A stretch of 64,000 bases of DNA from CAYWXK01 sp964462515 (lineage in GTDB: Bacteria > Planctomycetota > Phycisphaerae > Sedimentisphaerales > Anaerobacaceae), in contig CAYWXK010000011.1 in the NCBI GenBank assembly GCA_964462515.1, positions 30,602 to 94,601 of the forward strand, read 5' to 3'. Position 1 is the stretch's first letter; each line of letters starts with the position of its first letter. The notes below the pieces were generated by a model that saw only the letters and a program-made list of their open reading frames with translations, was not told where the DNA came from and did no database searches. This document shows, piece by piece, positions 7,442 through 16,411 of the stretch. A program made the position numbers and the translations under genes.

Positions 7442-9415
7442 ATGAGAATATATCAATGGCAGACGACTTTTTGGTTGGCGGCTGTCTTGGTGATTGCACC
7501 CGCAGCACGAGCGCAGCGGAACCCGGATATTGGTTACGTCTATCCTGCAGGCGGACAACAGGGCACTACCTTTCAGGTGGCTATCAGCGGTCAGTACTTG
7601 GACGGCGCGACCGATGTTGTAATTTCCGGCGGAGGGATTAAAGGGACCGTTCTCGAACACGTTAAACCGCTCAATGGAAAGCAGATTGCCCTGCTGAGAG
7701 ACAGACTCAAGGAGCTGCAAGAGATGATAAGCTCCGAAAAGCCCGATGAGCCGAACAGCGCTGCTATCGCAGATGCGAATGCCGCTGTAAATCCGCAGCC
7801 CAAGATAGACAAGGAGGCTATGCAGAAAGAGATGGATGAAATCAAGAAGCAGCTTGCCAATCCCAAAAACCGAAATCGCGACAATCCACAGCTTGCCGAA
7901 GACGTTACTATTCGTGTCGTGGTGGCTGCGGATGCTGAACCCGGTGAGCGGGAGTTGAGATTGAAGACGGCACTGGGCTTATCTAATCCGCTTACTTTTT
8001 ATGTGGGAAAACTACCCGAATATAGCGAGAAGGAGCCGAATAATAAGGCGTCAGATTCAGATGTTCTATCGGCGCTGCCGTTGGTTGTAAACGGCCAGAT
8101 TATGCCCGGCGATGTGGACTGTTTTCGGCTCAAGTTAAGCAAGGGCTATCGGCTGGTCGTTTCGGCAGGCGCGAGGGAATTGAATCCTTACCTTGCCGAT
8201 GCCGTTCCCGGCTGGTTTCAGGCAACTCTTGCGCTTTATGATACAGATGGAAATGAGCTTGCATACGTCGATGACTACACCTTTCATCCCGACCCGGTTC
8301 TCTTTTACAAAATTTCTCAGGATGGTGTCTATGTACTTGAGATAAAAGACGCCATTTACCGCGGGCGCGAGGATTTCGTCTATCGCATCACGGTGGGCGA
8401 GCTTCCGTTTGTAGCGAGCATATTTCCCCTGGGCGGCCCGGCCGGCGAAAAGACAACTATCCGGATGAAGGGCTGGAATCTGCCGGCGGACGAACTGACG
8501 ATGGACGCCAATGATAAGGCGCCGGGAGTAATTGCGGTTTCGGTGTATAAGGAGGAGCTGGTTTCCAACAGTGTTCCCTTTGCAGTGGACACGCTGCCGG
8601 AATGCCTCGAACAAGAACCGAATGACCGGCAGCCCACTGCCCAGAAGGTAACAATTCCAATCATTGTGAACGGTCGCATTGAAAAGAGCGGAGACTGGGA
8701 CGTGTTCAGCTTCGAGGGTCGCGCCGGAGACAAAGTCGTTGCTGAAGTCTATGCACGCCGGCTCAACTCTCCTCTTGATTCCATTCTTAAGCTGACCGAT
8801 GCAAACGACAAGAAGCTGGCGGTCAACGACGATTATGAAGACAAGGGGGCGGGGCTGACCACGCACCATGCAGATTCCTATATCAGCACTATCCTGCCGG
8901 CCAATGGGACCTATTATATTCATTTAGGCGATGCACAACAAAAGGGCGGAGCGGCATACAGCTACCGCTTACGCATAAGTCCCCCGCAGCCTGATTTTGA
9001 GTTACGGGTCGTGCCATCCAGCATCAATGCACGTGTCCGCTCCACCGTTCCTATTACCGTCTATGCCCTGCGGAAGGATGGGTTTTCAGATGATATTACG
9101 GTTGTGTTGAGGGATGCGCCGAGCGGATTTAATCTGAGCGGCGGCCGGGTGCCCGCTAAACAGGACCAGGTAAAGCTGACGCTCAAAGTTCCGCCGACGC
9201 CAACAAAGGAGTCTATTAGTCTGCGCCTGGAAGGCAGAGCAGTAATCGGCGGGCGGGAAGTCGTGCGGCCGGCCATACCGGCGGACGATATGATGCAGGC
9301 CTTTATCTACCATCATCTCGTTCCGGCAAAAGACCTTAAGGTCGCAGTTCTCCCGCGCCTTGCACCCAAACCCCCGGCGACCAAGCCGCCCGAAAAGCCC
9401 AAGCCCAAATCGTGA
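7442..9415 (+). CDS. Exported PPC-domain protein of the DUF1501/DUF1549 cluster
   Basis: Large exported protein with pre-peptidase C-terminal (PPC) beta domains; function unknown. GGAG at 7432-7435 is six bases before the ATG. A signal peptide ends at APAARAQ. An IPT/TIG-like repeat follows (YVYPAGGQQGTTFQVAISGQYL), then a charged helical segment (about residues 75-145). Two PPC domains are marked by repeated EPNNKASDSD/EPNDRQPTAQ openings, each followed by V-NGxI..GD-D-F and by VLEIKD or YYIHLGD endings. The C-terminus is a Pro/Lys-rich tail (KPPATKPPEKPKPKS). Proteins of this type regularly close DUF1549-DUF1501 gene sets, so it probably acts with them at the cell surface. Confidence 0.8.
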   Translation: MRIYQWQTTFWLAAVLVIAPAARAQRNPDIGYVYPAGGQQGTTFQVAISGQYLDGATDVVISGGGIKGTVLEHVKPLNGKQIALLRDRLKELQEMISSEKPDEPNSAAIADANAAVNPQPKIDKEAMQKEMDEIKKQLANPKNRNRDNPQLAEDVTIRVVVAADAEPGERELRLKTALGLSNPLTFYVGKLPEYSEKEPNNKASDSDVLSALPLVVNGQIMPGDVDCFRLKLSKGYRLVVSAGARELNPYLADAVPGWFQATLALYDTDGNELAYVDDYTFHPDPVLFYKISQDGVYVLEIKDAIYRGREDFVYRITVGELPFVASIFPLGGPAGEKTTIRMKGWNLPADELTMDANDKAPGVIAVSVYKEELVSNSVPFAVDTLPECLEQEPNDRQPTAQKVTIPIIVNGRIEKSGDWDVFSFEGRAGDKVVAEVYARRLNSPLDSILKLTDANDKKLAVNDDYEDKGAGLTTHHADSYISTILPANGTYYIHLGDAQQKGGAAYSYRLRISPPQPDFELRVVPSSINARVRSTVPITVYALRKDGFSDDITVVLRDAPSGFNLSGGRVPAKQDQVKLTLKVPPTPTKESISLRLEGRAVIGGREVVRPAIPADDMMQAFIYHHLVPAKDLKVAVLPRLAPKPPATKPPEKPKPKS

Positions 9416-9485
9416 CTATCGTCAGGAAAGTAACCCACCGAAGGCGGACTATTCCAATCTCTGTATAGCGTGCAAAAGATAGTTT

Positions 9486-10580
9486 CTAATCAAGGGGCAA
9501 GACCAGGTTGGCCGGCAAGCCTTTTTCGGGGGCAATCAGGAAATTTTTGACTGTATAGGCAAGCTTAACTTCTTCTTTTTTATCATCGACTTTAAGCTTC
9601 AAGTTAATGACGGCCTTTGCCGGCAAAAGTATCTTCAAAGGCCCGGCTTTCTCAGCCCTTTCCATATCAATATCAATGTCTGATATATTTTTAATCTCGA
9701 ACCACGCAGTGTCTTTTGTTCTGTGGTAGGGCTTGCCGACTTTAACCGAAGCGTTGAAAATCGCCTCAAGATACTTACTGGTGCCGATTAGCTCTTTCTT
9801 ATTCCAGACCGCTGTTCGACCTGCAAAGAGCGCCTCCTTCAATGACTGTTCCGTTCTTTCTTTTGCAAAAACCAAAGTTACCGGCCTGTGTGTCAGCTCC
9901 TCATCTTCAGAGTCTTTGTAACCGGTTAAGGGAGCGTGAACATCGCTATCTCCCATAATCGTCAGGTTTTTTTCGTTGGCCCACTTATGTGCATCGGAAT
10001 AGTATGTGCCGCCATTTACCACCTCGATTCCGCGAAGCCATTTATTCTCATACAGTTTTGTGTGAATATCGAGCCATCCTTTGGCCTCCGGCTGCCAGCC
10101 CGGATGATTCCAGAAGACAAACCCGCCTTGCTCGTATGCAATTTTGACGGCATCGTTGAAATCCTCGACATCCAGAGCCGGTATATCCGTTACGAATATC
10201 GCATTGAAATGTCCCGGCGGCGTTTCACGGGTAATCTCTGCGCCTTTTATAAGCAATATGTTCTTTTCCTTTGCCTTTGTCGCAACAAGCTCATAGGGCC
10301 GATTGTGATTGGTGGGAATATCTGCCTTGTGAGGGTGATATTCGATATGGTCCGTTATTGCAATAGCATCAAGCCCGTCTCTCCAGGCCTCGTCAACCCG
10401 CACGGTCGGCCATACGAGGCCATCGGAAAATACCGTGTGCATGTGAAAATCGCATTTTAAGGTTTTGTAATCGAGGATGTCTGGGAAACTAATCTCTCGC
10501 CTGCTTTCGCCTAACGCAATTGAAGCGAGCAAAAGCCCGACCGCAACGGCAATCAAAACTGCTTTCAATCTCAATTTCAT
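9486..10580 (-). CDS. Exported PHP-domain phosphodiesterase/phosphoesterase
   Basis: Metal-dependent phosphoesterase of the PHP superfamily. A signal peptide (about residues 1-24, ending IALGES) is followed by the PHP signature CDFHMHTVFSDG (His46, His48). Further metal-ligand motifs are IAITDHIEYHPH, KGAEITRE, WNHPGW and GDSDVHAP. About 365 residues, with a C-terminal beta domain (about 280-364). It resembles the secreted Sb-PDE-type phosphodiesterase family; that subfamily placement is inference. It is the last gene of the minus-strand sugar cluster, 40 bases after the FGGY kinase stop, and may or may not belong functionally. Confidence 0.75.
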   Translation of the reverse strand: MKLRLKAVLIAVAVGLLLASIALGESRREISFPDILDYKTLKCDFHMHTVFSDGLVWPTVRVDEAWRDGLDAIAITDHIEYHPHKADIPTNHNRPYELVATKAKEKNILLIKGAEITRETPPGHFNAIFVTDIPALDVEDFNDAVKIAYEQGGFVFWNHPGWQPEAKGWLDIHTKLYENKWLRGIEVVNGGTYYSDAHKWANEKNLTIMGDSDVHAPLTGYKDSEDEELTHRPVTLVFAKERTEQSLKEALFAGRTAVWNKKELIGTSKYLEAIFNASVKVGKPYHRTKDTAWFEIKNISDIDIDMERAEKAGPLKILLPAKAVINLKLKVDDKKEEVKLAYTVKNFLIAPEKGLPANLVLPLD

Positions 10581-10619
10581 TTGAAAATCCTTTCCTTTTT
10601 GTTTTTCTTGACTCTGTTT

Positions 10620-12128
10620 CTAAAGCTGCCGGCTGAGATTTATAAGTGCCGGATATAACTGCTTATACAATTGATACCGTTTTTCGTAAGCTGCTGCGTC
10701 TCTTTTATCAGGTTTAACTCGCTTTTTCAATCGCACAGTCTTTTTTACCGCTGTTGCAAAATCTGGATATACTCCTGCCGCAACGCCCGCCAGAATCGCC
10801 GCGCCCAGACACGCTGCATCCGTAACTTGGGGCACTCGCAGAGGCACCCGACAAATATCTGCCTTTAGTTGCAGCCATAATGGGCTTTTTGCCCCTCCGC
10901 CAACTGCGTGCAGCTCTTTGATTTTAATGCCGGACTTTTTCAAAAACTCAAGATTGATGCGCAATTCATACGTCAGCCCTTCTAAAATGGCTTTTGCAAT
11001 CGCCGAACGTGTTGTTGAAAAGCTCAAACCAACAATTGCCCCTCTGGAGGTCGTATCAAACAAAGGTGTGCCGCTGCCGGCAAAGTGAGGCAAAACCATA
11101 ACGTTAGTCGGCCCCTGTGGCGCGTCAGCTAAAATTAAATCGTATGGGTCCAGACCGTTTTTGTGTGCCTGCTCGCATTCCCGCTTGCACAAGGTGTCTC
11201 TGAACCACCGCAATAGCAATCCGCCGCTGTGATTAAGGGTCATAGCCAGATAAACTAGCGGCACAACGTGACGATAAACAGAGATATTGCCTTTGCGAAG
11301 GGCCTGGTTCAAAACCGGTGAGTCCATCGCCACCTCTACCACCTCGGCAGTTCCCGTAGATACCATCGCAAGGCCGCTCTGCACAACACCGCTGCCCAGA
11401 GCCGCACACGCCTGGTCGTGGCCGCCGCCGGCAAGTAACATCTCTTTCTTTAATCCCATTTTTTCCGCCGCCTTCCGTGACATCACTCCTACAACACCTC
11501 CGCCCTCCGGCCCCAGAGCCGCCAATCGGTTTTGCTCGATGCCGCATCTTGAAAGAATATCATCAGACCAACTGCCGGCTGCAAGGTCGAACATCTGTGT
11601 CCGCGAGGCAAGACAGTGACTTATTGTCGCCTGCCCGCTTAATCGGCGAAGAAAGAAATCCTCATATAGCAAGAATTGATGCGTTTTCTTCCAGACATTC
11701 GGCTCGTGGCGCTTCAGCCAGAGCAGCTTCGGCAGAGTATTGATTGTGTGCACCGGCATCCCCGTTCGATTGAAAAGCTCCTCTGCCCCGATGTTCTTTG
11801 TCAGCCAGCGGTTCTCATCAGTGGTGCGGGTGTCCATACCGAGAATCGCCTGCCGCAGCGCCCTGCCATTTTTATCGACAGGGATAACCGCCTCGCCTTG
11901 CACCGAAAGCGCAAGAGCCACGGGCGGGTCTTTTCGGCTGCCTTTAACAGCCTCTCCCAGCGCATCGGTCGCCAGCTTCCAAACTAATTCTGCATCCTGC
12001 TCGGCCCAGCCCGGCTTTGGCGAAATAATAGAATACTCGCGCCTTGCCTGCCCTACAATGCGACCATCATCACTAAATACTACCGCTTTGCAGCCGGTAG
12101 TCCCTATGTCCAGCCCGATAGTTGACAT
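10620..12128 (-). CDS. FGGY-family carbohydrate kinase (xylulokinase-like)
   Basis: Phosphorylates a sugar or ketose with ATP in the cytoplasm. The N-terminal FGGY domain opens with the phosphate-binding GLDIGTTGCKAVVF, and has PGWAEQDAELVW and the ILGMDTRT motif. The C-terminal domain has the adenosine-binding GGGAKSPLWLQLKADI and a conserved DAACLGAAILAGVAAG. The length of 502 residues is normal for the family. It directly follows the L-fucose-isomerase-like gene (42-base gap), which suggests its substrate is the ketose made by that enzyme. Family members act on xylulose, rhamnulose, fuculose, gluconate and others, and sequence inspection cannot choose. The stop codon is TAG. Confidence 0.85.
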   Translation of the reverse strand: MSTIGLDIGTTGCKAVVFSDDGRIVGQARREYSIISPKPGWAEQDAELVWKLATDALGEAVKGSRKDPPVALALSVQGEAVIPVDKNGRALRQAILGMDTRTTDENRWLTKNIGAEELFNRTGMPVHTINTLPKLLWLKRHEPNVWKKTHQFLLYEDFFLRRLSGQATISHCLASRTQMFDLAAGSWSDDILSRCGIEQNRLAALGPEGGGVVGVMSRKAAEKMGLKKEMLLAGGGHDQACAALGSGVVQSGLAMVSTGTAEVVEVAMDSPVLNQALRKGNISVYRHVVPLVYLAMTLNHSGGLLLRWFRDTLCKRECEQAHKNGLDPYDLILADAPQGPTNVMVLPHFAGSGTPLFDTTSRGAIVGLSFSTTRSAIAKAILEGLTYELRINLEFLKKSGIKIKELHAVGGGAKSPLWLQLKADICRVPLRVPQVTDAACLGAAILAGVAAGVYPDFATAVKKTVRLKKRVKPDKRDAAAYEKRYQLYKQLYPALINLSRQL

Positions 12129-12169
12129 ATAGTTGTGGTTATTGGTTAATTAGGTAATTCGTTAATTCT

Positions 12170-13612
12170 TCAAGTTACCACTTTACTTACACCACTCACC
12201 GCCCCAGCGTTATGGTAATACACCTCCCAGCTAAGGTAATTCTCGAACGCCTCAGCTAATATCGCCGCCGAGTGTGAGAGGTTAATCGCAACGTGATGCT
12301 CGAAACCATTTTTGCATATATATTGCAGCAGCTTCTGCAGGTTCGCCACCTCCACAACCGCCTGGCTGCCGAACGTATCCAGCCGGTCGGCCGTCAGCGC
12401 AGCATCGCCTACATAAGTCCGGATTTTGCTCTGAACATCATCGGTTGTAATCCGCGCAAAACTCACCGGCCCCGCAACAACTCGTCCTGCCACGGCGCCA
12501 TAAGTGTTTTCCTCTCCAAGTATGGTGCCTAATATCTCTGCTGAAGTCATCTTGCATTCCTTAAAGAAGCTCCTGGCCCAGTTGCCGCAGTGAAACAGCA
12601 CACACTTGTTCGGCTCATCTGCGTAGTTATTGTTCCAGTCCACAAGGGCGCTGGGTTTGCCTGAAGCAAGCTCGAGCGCATACATAGATACAGCGCCCAT
12701 GACATCCACCTCGCAGGCGCTTGGCATTAACTTCTCGCTCATCATACTCATCACTGTGCAGGCATTGATGCCGAAATTTTGCTGGATAGATGTCCAGCAC
12801 TGGATAGCAGTAGCATTGAGGTCATTTTCAGCCATCCATTCATCCAGCACTACTCCCAGTTTCGCCATTTTTAATAAAGCCGAAGCCGGCGTCTTTTGGG
12901 TTTCGATGTAAGATTTGATTGCTTCGAGGCGTTTTTTGACCTTGCGGTCGTTGTCGGCCAGCTTATTTGCTCTGCCAAAAATTTCCGAGAGGTCTATGGT
13001 GCTGACGCTTATACCGGATTTTTGCAGCAGCTTCTCACTGAATCGCACTGTATTAAAGGCTCCTGGCCTGGCGCCCACAGCACCCAGCCGGGCGTTTTTC
13101 AGGCCCTTTACAACCCGGCAGACGCCAATAAACTTCTCCAAATCGGCCTTGAAACGCTCATCCATCGGGTGAATTGTGTGCACGCTCGTCAGCGAAAAAG
13201 GATAGCCAAACTGGCGAAGATTGTTGCAAACCGATATCTTGCCGCAAAAGGCATCCCTGCGCCGCTCCACGCCAAATTCATTGTGTTTATCCGGATACCC
13301 CTGCACCAGAATTGGAACACGAATTCCTGATAATTTAATAGTATCAGCAACTGCCTTCTCATCCCCGAAGTTCGGCAGCACCACAAGGATTCCATCTATT
13401 CTATCCTGCTTTTCCTTAAATAGTGCCGCGCACTTCCTGGCATCCTCCCAGCTCTCAACGCCGCCAAGTTTTGTCTCGTTCCTGGACAAAATGACAGGTT
13501 CTATATTCATTTCTTTGAAAACAGCTAAAATGTCTTTTCGCCCTTCGGTAACAAGCTGGTCAGGGAAAAAGTTGCGGTTGCCGACGATAACCGCTATGGT
13601 CGCTCGTGCCAT
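12170..13612 (-). CDS. L-fucose/L-arabinose isomerase-family protein
   Basis: Predicted cytosolic aldose-ketose isomerase of the L-fucose isomerase-like superfamily. The N-terminal half is Rossmann-like (IAVIVGNRNFFPDQL, DGILVVLPNFGDEKAV, VPILVQGYPDKHNE). The C-terminal half carries the metal-site region, including CEVDVMGAVSMYALELASG, VDWNNNYADEP and VLFHCGNWARSFF. At 480 residues it is shorter than classical FucI (about 590). A purine-rich GAGGC lies before the ATG at 13612. It lies between the zinc dehydrogenase and the FGGY kinase, consistent with isomerisation before phosphorylation. Members of this family act on quite different sugars, so the substrate is open. Confidence 0.8.
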   Translation of the reverse strand: MARATIAVIVGNRNFFPDQLVTEGRKDILAVFKEMNIEPVILSRNETKLGGVESWEDARKCAALFKEKQDRIDGILVVLPNFGDEKAVADTIKLSGIRVPILVQGYPDKHNEFGVERRRDAFCGKISVCNNLRQFGYPFSLTSVHTIHPMDERFKADLEKFIGVCRVVKGLKNARLGAVGARPGAFNTVRFSEKLLQKSGISVSTIDLSEIFGRANKLADNDRKVKKRLEAIKSYIETQKTPASALLKMAKLGVVLDEWMAENDLNATAIQCWTSIQQNFGINACTVMSMMSEKLMPSACEVDVMGAVSMYALELASGKPSALVDWNNNYADEPNKCVLFHCGNWARSFFKECKMTSAEILGTILGEENTYGAVAGRVVAGPVSFARITTDDVQSKIRTYVGDAALTADRLDTFGSQAVVEVANLQKLLQYICKNGFEHHVAINLSHSAAILAEAFENYLSWEVYYHNAGAVSGVSKVVT

Positions 13613-13637
13613 TTTTGCCTCCTTTAATTCATATAAG

Positions 13638-14678
13638 CTATGTTGTTACAACTACCTTCAGTGCCTCTCCGCTCGCCGCAGTTTGGTATGCCTTGTCGGT
13701 GTCCTCCAGAGAAAACGTATGCGTAATCAAAAGTTCCGCAGGTATCACCTTTCGACTGAGTAAATCCAGAGCAAGTTTGTGTATTGTCGGATGATAAGAA
13801 AAAGCCCCCATCACTTCGATTTCACCGTAGTGAATGATGTTGCTATTCAGCGTGACCATCGGATTAGTTTTCGGCAGCCCCCCGAACAATATCACTTTGC
13901 CTTTCTTTCGCACGATTTCAACGGCCTCTGTTTGTGTCTGGGTCACCGGGTTTGCACAGATAACAGTGTCTGCCCCAACATTGTTTGTGAGCTTACGCAC
14001 ACATGCAGCCAAATCTTCTTTGACCGGGTCAATAATCGCAACGGGCCCAAACCGGCAAGCCAATTTTCGCCTCTGCTCGCTCGGCTCAGAAACAATTACC
14101 TGCGCTCCGCGGGCTTTTGCGATAACAACGTGCAAACAGCCGATTGGCCCTGCCCCCATCACCACAACGGTATCTCCCAGCCCGGTGCCTATTTTTTGGT
14201 GCAAGGCCAGCACCGAGCAGCTTGGCTCGGCAACAGCAGCATCCAAAAATGATAGTCCCTCCGGCATTCGATGAACGATTCCGTTTGCCAGGACTTCGCC
14301 GGTAAGAACCATTTTCTGGGCAAAGGCGCCGGGATAGCCGGGCGTAACCCCAAGAAAATGAAGCTCATCGCATACGTTGAACATTCCTCGCTTGCAGTAG
14401 TAGCACTTGCCGCAGTGAATGTCGGGTGCAATCGCCAGTCTTTCGCCAACGAAAAAATCGCTGACTTTTTTACCCACCGCGGTAACAACACCTGCCGCTT
14501 CGTGGCCGGGGACAACACCACCAACTCCTGCCGGAGGCCCTTCTTTCCATCGCCGCAAATCAGACCCGCAGATGCCGCATGCCTTAACCTGTAAAACTAT
14601 ACCATCATCTGGAACAGTCGGCTCGAGGATTTCCCGAAACTCAAATTTCTCAGGACCAACTAAAAACGCCGATTTCAT
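13638..14678 (-). CDS. Zinc-dependent medium-chain alcohol/polyol dehydrogenase
   Basis: Oxidises a sugar alcohol or sugar with NAD(P). The catalytic zinc ligands are visible as ACGICGSD (Cys37) and PGHEAAG (His59, Glu60). The structural zinc site is Cys89, Cys92, Cys95 and Cys103 (DIHCGKCYYCKRGMFNVC). The Rossmann motif is VVVMGAGPIGCLHV at about residue 170. Length 346 is typical of the sorbitol/threonine dehydrogenase group. It is spaced 17 bases from the SIS gene and 25 from the isomerase gene, clearly in one operon. It may act on the transported sugar or on a degradation intermediate. Confidence 0.87.
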   Translation of the reverse strand: MKSAFLVGPEKFEFREILEPTVPDDGIVLQVKACGICGSDLRRWKEGPPAGVGGVVPGHEAAGVVTAVGKKVSDFFVGERLAIAPDIHCGKCYYCKRGMFNVCDELHFLGVTPGYPGAFAQKMVLTGEVLANGIVHRMPEGLSFLDAAVAEPSCSVLALHQKIGTGLGDTVVVMGAGPIGCLHVVIAKARGAQVIVSEPSEQRRKLACRFGPVAIIDPVKEDLAACVRKLTNNVGADTVICANPVTQTQTEAVEIVRKKGKVILFGGLPKTNPMVTLNSNIIHYGEIEVMGAFSYHPTIHKLALDLLSRKVIPAELLITHTFSLEDTDKAYQTAASGEALKVVVTT

Positions 14679-14695
14679 TGATACCTTCTTTCGGT

Positions 14696-15379
14696 TTATT
14701 TGCGCTTCCGCGCAAGTTTCTTACCCACCGCCCCTTCAGGATGGGTCTTGCCGAATTCCTTTTTTGTGTAGCCTTTTAATTCGAGCAAAACTACACAAAT
14801 CGCATCGCACGCAGCAGCATTAACCAGCGAGCTGCCCGTGGCAATCATACCGTAGGGGTCAACCCCGTTAGAGACTTTTTCTACATTCCTAATAGATGAT
14901 TTTTTGCCTGCACGGCCTCTAACGGGGTCAACATCCGGCGAAGTTTTTATCTTGTAAATTGCTGTGCACATCTTCGCCAGAGGCGACATGTCATCTTCGG
15001 TCAGCCCAATAATCTTTGCTCGCTTATTCTTTGCTATCTGGACAAATTTATTTATCTCTTTGCTGTAACCGCCTTTCGAGATAACAAATACTATGTCTTT
15101 AGCCGTTACCGCACCTGCGCCGCCGTGCAAGCAGTCAGCAGCGTTAATAAAAAGACCCGGCGCTCCGCAGCAGGCAAGAAGATGCGCAAAACGCAGCGCA
15201 ATCGCACGTGATGTCCCGGCGCCCGTTACCAGAATATGTCCTTTGCAGTTCAGCATAAGCTCGGCGATTTTCGCAACGCTTTCGTTCAACTGCTCTGCTG
15301 CGAGCCTGACCGCTTCAGCTTCTCGTTCAATCGTCTGTTGTGCTTTCTTGATTATTTCTTCTTTTGAGAATTTTGCCAT
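14696..15379 (-). CDS. SIS-domain phosphosugar isomerase with a repeat-encoded insert
   Basis: Single SIS domain related to KdsD/GutQ and hexulose-phosphate isomerases, expected to isomerise or bind a phosphosugar in the cytosol. Conserved features are GHILVTGAGTSRAIALRFAH, the glycine/serine-rich DIVFVISKGGYSKEI, and the terminal FGKTHPEGAVGKKL. Between KTSPD and PYGMIATGSSLVN the protein carries 23 extra residues beginning VDPVRGRAG and ending VSNGVDP. These are the translation of palindromic repeat family A (14862-14928), flanked by a 9-base direct repeat, so the frame is kept. The insert lies in a loop before the substrate-binding TGSS motif, and activity could survive. It lies 36 bases after the upstream permease gene. 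Confidence 0.8.
   Translation of the reverse strand: MAKFSKEEIIKKAQQTIEREAEAVRLAAEQLNESVAKIAELMLNCKGHILVTGAGTSRAIALRFAHLLACCGAPGLFINAADCLHGGAGAVTAKDIVFVISKGGYSKEINKFVQIAKNKRAKIIGLTEDDMSPLAKMCTAIYKIKTSPDVDPVRGRAGKKSSIRNVEKVSNGVDPYGMIATGSSLVNAAACDAICVVLLELKGYTKKEFGKTHPEGAVGKKLARKRK
14862..14928. repeat. Palindromic repeat family A, copy 3, inserted inside the SIS gene
   Basis: Arms ACCCCGTTAGAG (14862-14873) and CTCTAACGGGGT (14917-14928) enclose 43 AT-rich bases. The flanks repeat GGGGTCAAC at 14855-14863 and 14924-14932. The repeat offset is 69 bases, exactly 23 codons, so the host gene stays open. This copy has a longer centre than the four intergenic ones. Confidence 0.85.
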
Positions 15380-15415
15380 TTATCCCTCATCTATTCAAAC
15401 ATAAACTACTGTTCT

Positions 15416-16411
15416 TTAGTTAATCGCCTCGGTTCGGATGTTTCGCCTCGACAACTTTGCCAGTTGTTCCTTGCGGACACTATCCAGAAAAACCGCTAAA
15501 AATATGATTGCCGCCGATATAAGTGGATGCAGATAAAGGTCAACCTGTGTAAAGACAAGTCCGGAGCTTACCATTTGTATCAGGACTGTTCCTAGAACCG
15601 TCCCCGGAAAGACGCCTCCGACTCCGCCAAATAAACTCGTCCCGCCAAGCACCGCAGCAGCAATCGCGTCGAACTCATCGCCTTTGCCAAAGCCCGCGTT
15701 TATGATGCCCAGCTGTGCCACCGAAACAAACCCGCCCAACGCAGCCAGCAGCCCACAAATTATATACGCCGTTGCACGCACCCGGTCGGTGTGGATTCCA
15801 GCCTTCCTCGCCGCCTCTATATTCTTACCCACAGCGTATATCTGCCGTCCCGATGTCGTCCGCTGTAAAATAATATGAGCGCAGAGAACAACAAATGCAA
15901 AAATCACAATCGGGACCGGCACAATGCCAAATACCTTTATCGACCCAATCCTTATACAGGAGTCGGGGAAGGGCACCGCACGAGACCTGGTAAGCAGCAA
16001 GGCCAAACCACGCCCGGCTACCAATGTCCCGAGTGTTACAACAAATGGAATCATCCTCAGCCTTGTAACAGCAAAACCGTTGAATGCCCCGAACAGCATC
16101 CCTACAATCAAACAGCAAATTAACGCCAGCCACACAGGCGCCTTATAGTTTTGAATCAATAAACCCGCCACCACACTAGACAGATACATATTTGAACCAA
16201 CCGATAAATCGATTCCCGCCGTCAAAAGCACGAACGTCATTCCAACAGCTACTATCCCGATGTAGGAGGCCTGCTTGAGGATGTTCTCAAAGTTTTGATA
16301 TTGAAAAAACCGTGGCGATAACAATCCAAAAATAACAAAAATCGCCGCAAACAGAATGACCGGCGTATTCTTAAGTATCAGTGTTACTAATTTTTCTGCC
16401 GTTCTACTCAT
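15416..16411 (-). CDS. Rbs-type sugar ABC transporter permease (first copy by coordinate)
   Basis: Inner-membrane subunit of a carbohydrate-uptake (CUT2) ABC importer, with about eight to ten membrane segments. Family features include TAGIDLSVGSNMYLSSVVAG, GVHTDRVRATAY-type cytoplasmic loop (KAGIHTDRVRATAYIICG) and AAAVLGGTSLFGGVGGVFPGT near the C-terminus. I place the start at the ATG at 16411 because it overlaps the ATPase stop by eight bases (translational coupling) and matches the family's N-terminus; an upstream start at 16489 would lie inside the ATPase gene. Confidence 0.87.
   Translation of the reverse strand: MSRTAEKLVTLILKNTPVILFAAIFVIFGLLSPRFFQYQNFENILKQASYIGIVAVGMTFVLLTAGIDLSVGSNMYLSSVVAGLLIQNYKAPVWLALICCLIVGMLFGAFNGFAVTRLRMIPFVVTLGTLVAGRGLALLLTRSRAVPFPDSCIRIGSIKVFGIVPVPIVIFAFVVLCAHIILQRTTSGRQIYAVGKNIEAARKAGIHTDRVRATAYIICGLLAALGGFVSVAQLGIINAGFGKGDEFDAIAAAVLGGTSLFGGVGGVFPGTVLGTVLIQMVSSGLVFTQVDLYLHPLISAAIIFLAVFLDSVRKEQLAKLSRRNIRTEAIN

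Noticed and set aside
8135..8923. Open frame of 262 codons antisense to the PPC-domain gene
   Set aside because: Opposite a well-supported gene, with no recognisable domain.
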